DNA of 64,000 nt from an uncultured Eubacteriales bacterium (GTDB lineage: Bacteria; Bacillota; Clostridia; Christensenellales; Aristaeellaceae), in NCBI GenBank assembly GCA_902799045.1, contig CADBZH010000010.1, positions 62,001 through 126,000 of the forward strand, read 5' to 3'. Shown one piece after another: positions 60,618 to 64,000 of the stretch. Each line of letters starts with the position of its first letter. The stretch's first letter is position 1. The position numbers and the translations under genes are program-made. The notes below the pieces were generated by a model. It was not told where the DNA came from and ran no database searches. It was given only the letters and a program-made list of their open reading frames with translations.

Positions 60618-62024
60618 ATGGTCTTTTCCAGCATCGAGTTCCTGTTTTACTTCCTGCCGGTGGTGCTGATCGGCTATTACATATTGAAGAAGTGGCGCAA
60701 GGCGGCGAACGTGTTCCTGTCGGTGATGAGCCTGAGCTTCTATGCCTTCGGCGCGCCTAAGTTCTTCCCGATCATGATGGCCTCCATCGTCGTGAACTGG
60801 CTGTTCGGCCTGTGGGTGGACAAGGTGCGCGACGACCGGAAGAAGGCGAAGCTCGCGCTGACGCTGATGGTGGTGTTCAACCTGGGGCTGCTGGGCGTGT
60901 TCAAGTACCTGATGTTCCTGATGAACAGCCTGAACGCTTGGTTCAGCCTGCGCCTGCCCGTGCCGCAGATCACGCTGCCCATCGGCATTTCCTTCTTCAC
61001 CTTCCAGGCCATGAGCTATGTGATCGACGTGTATCGCGGCAACGGCAGGGTGCAGAAGAACCTGATCAACGTCTGCCTGTACATCTCCTTCTTCCCGCAG
61101 CTGATCGCCGGCCCCATCGTGCGCTACCAGACCGTGGCGGACGAGATCGACCATCGCCGAGAGAACCTGGACGATTTCATCGAGGGCACCGTGCGCTTCA
61201 TGCGCGGCCTTTGCAAGAAGATGCTGCTGGCCAACAACCTGGGCCTGCTGGTGGACACGGCCTTCGCCCTGGAGACCAGCCAGCTCTCCGTGGTCAGCGC
61301 GTGGCTGGCGGCCTGCGCGTATCTGATGCAGGTGTACTACGACTTTTCCGGCTATTCCGACATGGCCATCGGCCTGGGGCGCATGTTCGGCTTCCACTTC
61401 CTGGAGAACTTCACCTATCCCTTCATCTGCAAGAGCGTGGGCGAGTTCTGGAAGCGCTGGCACATTTCCCTGGGCAGCTGGTTCACCGACTACCTCTACA
61501 TCCCCCTGGGCGGCAGCCGGGTGAAGACGCCGCGGCTGGTGCTGAACATGATGATCGTCTGGACGCTTACCGGCCTGTGGCACGGCGCGGCCTGGACCTA
61601 CTTCCTCTGGGGCTTCGGCTTCGGCGTCTTCCTGGTGATCGAGCGCCTGACCGGCATGGGCAAGTGGATGAGCAGGCACGCCGTGGGCCACTTCTACGCC
61701 ATGTTCGTGGTGGTGACGATCACGGTGATGATCCGCTCGGATAACCTGCACGTGGCGCGCATATTCTATGGATCGATGTTCGGCCTCGGCGGCGCGCCGT
61801 TCTGGAACGGCCTGACGGGGGCGTTCCTGCGGGAGTACGGGCCGTTCCTGGCGGCCGGCGTGCTGTTCAGCCTGCCCGTGCCGGAGTTCCTGCGCGACCG
61901 GCTGCATGTGCCCGCGAACCTGATGAAGGTCGTTGGCGCGGCGGCCCTGCTCGGCCTCACGTTCATCGCCATCAGCTATGTGGCCGTGGGAAGCTACAAT
62001 CCGTTTATCTATTTCAATTTCTGA
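60618..62024 (+). CDS. MBOAT-family membrane-bound O-acyltransferase (AlgI/PatA-like)
   Basis: A 468-residue protein with about ten transmembrane segments. It opens FSSIEFLFYFLPVVL, has LPIGISFFTFQAMSYVIDVYRG, FFPQLIAGPIVRY, YYDFSGYSDMAIGLG and FWKRWHISLGSWF, and the catalytic His322 in TGLWHGAAW. Such proteins pass acetyl groups across the membrane to cell-surface polysaccharides. They usually need a partner (AlgJ/AlgX/DltD-like) to complete the transfer; none follows here. ATG 60618 is chosen, eight bases after AAGGAG; a GTG at 60609 overlaps that site. Confidence 0.93.
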   Translation: MVFSSIEFLFYFLPVVLIGYYILKKWRKAANVFLSVMSLSFYAFGAPKFFPIMMASIVVNWLFGLWVDKVRDDRKKAKLALTLMVVFNLGLLGVFKYLMFLMNSLNAWFSLRLPVPQITLPIGISFFTFQAMSYVIDVYRGNGRVQKNLINVCLYISFFPQLIAGPIVRYQTVADEIDHRRENLDDFIEGTVRFMRGLCKKMLLANNLGLLVDTAFALETSQLSVVSAWLAACAYLMQVYYDFSGYSDMAIGLGRMFGFHFLENFTYPFICKSVGEFWKRWHISLGSWFTDYLYIPLGGSRVKTPRLVLNMMIVWTLTGLWHGAAWTYFLWGFGFGVFLVIERLTGMGKWMSRHAVGHFYAMFVVVTITVMIRSDNLHVARIFYGSMFGLGGAPFWNGLTGAFLREYGPFLAAGVLFSLPVPEFLRDRLHVPANLMKVVGAAALLGLTFIAISYVAVGSYNPFIYFNF

Positions 62025-62060
62025 TCCTGCAATGGGGGATGCCAGTCTGCGCCGCCCGCC

Positions 62061-62136
62061 AAAAGCCTTCCTCTTTGGGGAAGCAAATCGCAGTCCCGGG
62101 GGGGGTTCAGGGCCATCCCCTTCAGGGGAGCTCTAA
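62061..62136. repeat. R5-like palindromic repeat
   Basis: aaagccttcctctttggggaag ... ccatccccttcaggggagctc, a degenerate relative of the R5 pairs. The 315-base gap before murB has no other feature I can support; no clear promoter for murB was seen. Confidence 0.5.
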
Positions 62137-62339
62137 AAACTAACGCGTCGCCCGACGAGATGAATTTTGGTCAGATTTGGCTTGCAAAAGGCGTAGGCTG
62201 CCTGGCGGGCAGTCAAGGTTTTGGCGAAGCCGTGACGGAAGAGGTTGTTTCCCATCGAGAATCAGTGATTACTCCATACTGCGGACAGGCGTCAGCCGTG
62301 GCTCATTTCTGCTTCCATTGATCGATTGAGGAGGACGAC

Positions 62340-63242
62340 ATGCAAGCGTTAGTCGATGTCATAAAGACCTTTGCCCGACCCGACCAAATCCTTCTGAACG
62401 AGCCCATGTCCCGCCACACCACGTTTCGCGTGGGCGGGCCGGCGGACGTGTTCTTCCTGCCGGAGACCGGCGGGCAGGTGGCCCGGGCGCTGGAGGCGGC
62501 GCGGCAGCGCGGCGTCGAGGCCCATGTGATCGGCAATGGATCGAACCTGATCGTTCGGGACGGCGGCGTTCGCGGGCTGGTGATCTGCCTCGGCGAGGGC
62601 ATGTCGGCAATCGCCCGGGAGGGGAATACCGTCACGGCCCAGGCCGGCGCGACGCTGGCGAAGGTGGCGGCCTTTGCCCAGGCGGAGGGCCTCTCCGGGC
62701 TGGAATTCGCCTCCGGCATCCCCGGCACGCTGGGCGGCGGCTGCGCCATGAACGCGGGCGCCTACGGCGGGCAGCTCTCGGACTGCCTGATCGACGCCGA
62801 AGTGCTGCTGGACGGCCAGACGCGCTGGATGGCCGTGGATCAGCTCGGGATGGGCTATCGCACGTCGCTGCCCCTTCGACAGGGCGGCGTGGTGCTGTCG
62901 GCGCGGTTTGAATTGAAGGAGGACGATCCGGCGGCGATCCTCGTGCGGATGAAGGAATTGAACGCCCGCCGACGCGACAAGCAGCCGCTGAACTACCCCA
63001 GCGCGGGCAGCACCTTCAAGCGCCCGGAGGGCCATTTCGCCGGCGCGCTGATTGAGGGCGCGGGCCTCAAAGGCCGGCGCGTGGGCGGCGCGCAGGTCAG
63101 CGAGAAGCACGCCGGCTTTATCGTCAACGCCGGCGGGGCCACGGCCTCGGACGTGCTGGCACTGATCCGCGTGGTGCAGGACGCGGTGCTGGCCAGGGAC
63201 GGCGTGCGGCTGGAGACCGAGGTGCGCGTCATCGGGGAATGA
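62340..63242 (+). CDS. murB: UDP-N-acetylenolpyruvoylglucosamine reductase
   Basis: A 300-residue flavoenzyme that makes UDP-N-acetylmuramate, the second committed step of peptidoglycan synthesis. The FAD-binding part includes HTTFRVGGPAD (26-36), VIGNGSNLIVRD (63-74) and GIPGTLGGGCAMNAGAYGGQ; the proton donor Ser is in YPSAGSTFKRP, and the C-terminal Glu in ETEVRVIGE. The length is that of type II MurB of Gram-positives. GAGGAGG lies before the ATG. It is followed by whiA without the rapZ and yvcK genes that often lie between. Confidence 0.96.
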   Translation: MQALVDVIKTFARPDQILLNEPMSRHTTFRVGGPADVFFLPETGGQVARALEAARQRGVEAHVIGNGSNLIVRDGGVRGLVICLGEGMSAIAREGNTVTAQAGATLAKVAAFAQAEGLSGLEFASGIPGTLGGGCAMNAGAYGGQLSDCLIDAEVLLDGQTRWMAVDQLGMGYRTSLPLRQGGVVLSARFELKEDDPAAILVRMKELNARRRDKQPLNYPSAGSTFKRPEGHFAGALIEGAGLKGRRVGGAQVSEKHAGFIVNAGGATASDVLALIRVVQDAVLARDGVRLETEVRVIGE

Positions 63243-63333
63243 ACGCCCTCAAGGCGGGAGCCGCATTGGGTTTCATTCGGAACAGAGCCTCCATTTTTGA
63301 GGGAAGTGGCCTGAAGGACCGGAGGGAGTTTGC

Positions 63334-64000
63334 ATGTCGTTTGCCTCGGATGTGCGCGGGGAGCTGGCCCGCCAGGGCGTGACGGACGCCTGCTGTGCCC
63401 GCAGCGAATTGACCGCCGCGCTGCTCTGCGGCGGGGGCATCGCCTGGCGCGGGCGCGGGCGCTACGCCCTGTCCATCACGGCGGGGGAGGCCGCCACCGT
63501 GCGCCGCTATTTCGCCATGCTCAAGCTGTTCTACGGCATCATCAGCCAGATCCGCACCCTCAGCGGCGACGCGCTGAACAACCAGACGCGCTATCAGCTG
63601 GCCGTGGCCGACGGGGACGCGGCGAACCTGCTGGACGCGTTGGGGTTGCTGGACGAAGGCAGCCTGTTCGGCGTGCGCCCCGTGCCGCCGGAGGAGACGG
63701 TGCGCTTCGCCTGCTGCAAGAAATCGTTCGTCCGCGCGGCCTTCCTGATGTGCGGTGCGGTGAGCCATCCGGACAAGGCCTATCACCTCGAGATCGCCGC
63801 GCCAACGGAATCCCTGGCGGATTTCATCGCGGCTCAGCTGGCGTATTACGAGATCCGCGCGAAGCGGACGAACCGGAAGTCGAAGCACGTGGTCTACCTG
63901 AAGCAGGCCGAGGCAATCTCCGACGCACTGTCGCTGCTGGGGGCCAGCAGCAGCATGCTGGCCTTTGAGAACGTGCGGGTGAAGAAGGAGGTCAGCAACC
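63334..64000 (+). CDS. whiA: DNA-binding protein WhiA, 3'-truncated by window edge
   Basis: The first 222 codons of a frame that is open at base 64000. The N-terminus MSFASDVRGELARQ and the following CCARSELTAALLCGGGI match WhiA, whose LAGLIDADG-like domain (FACCKKSFVRAAFLMCGAVSHPDKAYHLEIA) is visible at about residues 125-160. WhiA regulates cell division and chromosome segregation in Gram-positives. GGAGGG precedes the ATG. The C-terminal helix-turn-helix lies outside the window. Confidence 0.93.
   Translation, partial: MSFASDVRGELARQGVTDACCARSELTAALLCGGGIAWRGRGRYALSITAGEAATVRRYFAMLKLFYGIISQIRTLSGDALNNQTRYQLAVADGDAANLLDALGLLDEGSLFGVRPVPPEETVRFACCKKSFVRAAFLMCGAVSHPDKAYHLEIAAPTESLADFIAAQLAYYEIRAKRTNRKSKHVVYLKQAEAISDALSLLGASSSMLAFENVRVKKEVSN

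Overview
The window is a high-GC (by eye about 60-65 %), densely coding bacterial chromosome segment. Strong AGGAGG-type ribosome binding sites, TTGACA/TATAAT promoters with 17-bp spacing, a terminal WhiA gene, TmcAL, an ECF-type vitamin transporter S component, MocR and LacI regulators and many small secreted Ig-like (BIG2) proteins point to a Gram-positive Bacillota, most likely an uncultured high-GC member of class Clostridia. The GH53 endo-galactanase fits a gut or plant-polysaccharide habitat. The lineage is inferred from gene content, not from a search. I see no prophage, transposase gene, rRNA operon or CRISPR array.

Layout. 1-3.3 kb: end of a HAD phosphatase, a left-handed beta-helix acyltransferase-like protein, and an ECF sigma factor translationally coupled to a membrane-anchored (anti-sigma-like) protein behind an ECF-type promoter. 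3.5-14.1 kb: two complete iron/polyamine-type ABC importers (binding protein, double-length permease, ATPase) flanking a secreted GH53 galactanase; in both, a hairpin after the binding-protein gene should make that gene the most expressed. 14.7-17 kb: a receiver/GGDEF/EAL/GGDEF protein that looks like a pure c-di-GMP phosphodiesterase. 17-23 kb: ECF S component divergent from a MocR regulator that lacks its PLP lysine, a LacI regulator, murI, threonine aldolase, DUF523, GNAT. 23.0-25.7 kb: a ~300-nt structured RNA gene, a small secreted protein, five tRNAs (Val, Asp, Phe, Gly, Cys), a zinc-ribbon protein and a Nudix hydrolase. 25.8-30.4 kb: type IIA topoisomerase pair. 30.6-37.5 kb: WYL regulator operon ending in a broken GyrI-like gene, Nudix-like protein, sirtuin - DNA glycosylase - pyrimidine nucleoside phosphorylase operon, degenerate CPBP membrane protein, lipid kinase. 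38-46.8 kb: PatB-type C-S lyase, DnaQ-like exonuclease, a BIG2 NlpC/P60-like secreted enzyme, DUF3783, M18 aminopeptidase, RNase R. 46.8-55.9 kb: CNNM/CBS protein, ManA, a PD-(D/E)XK + XPD/DinG-type helicase, a thymidine kinase-GNAT fusion divergent from TmcAL, and TlyA. 56-64 kb: CAP-domain protein, two BIG2 L,D-transpeptidases, DUF4867, MBOAT O-acyltransferase, MurB and the start of WhiA.

The most distinctive signal is non-coding: several families of short palindromic dispersed repeats occupy almost every long intergenic gap. I call them R1 (about 70 bp, acagatccttcg...cgaaggatctgt, seven full copies and one half copy), R2 (80-190 bp, MITE-like with TACTA-type terminal inverted repeats), R3 (two near-identical copies, related to R2), R4 and R5. 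Some abut or supply stop codons, one re-writes the C-terminus of TlyA, and a half copy of R1 sits where a GyrI-like gene breaks off. Themes among the genes are cell-envelope assembly (murI, murB, two L,D-transpeptidases, NlpC/P60-like enzyme, MBOAT), nucleotide and nucleic-acid metabolism (topoisomerase, RNase R, TmcAL, TlyA, thymidine kinase, nucleoside phosphorylase, DNA glycosylase), and solute uptake.
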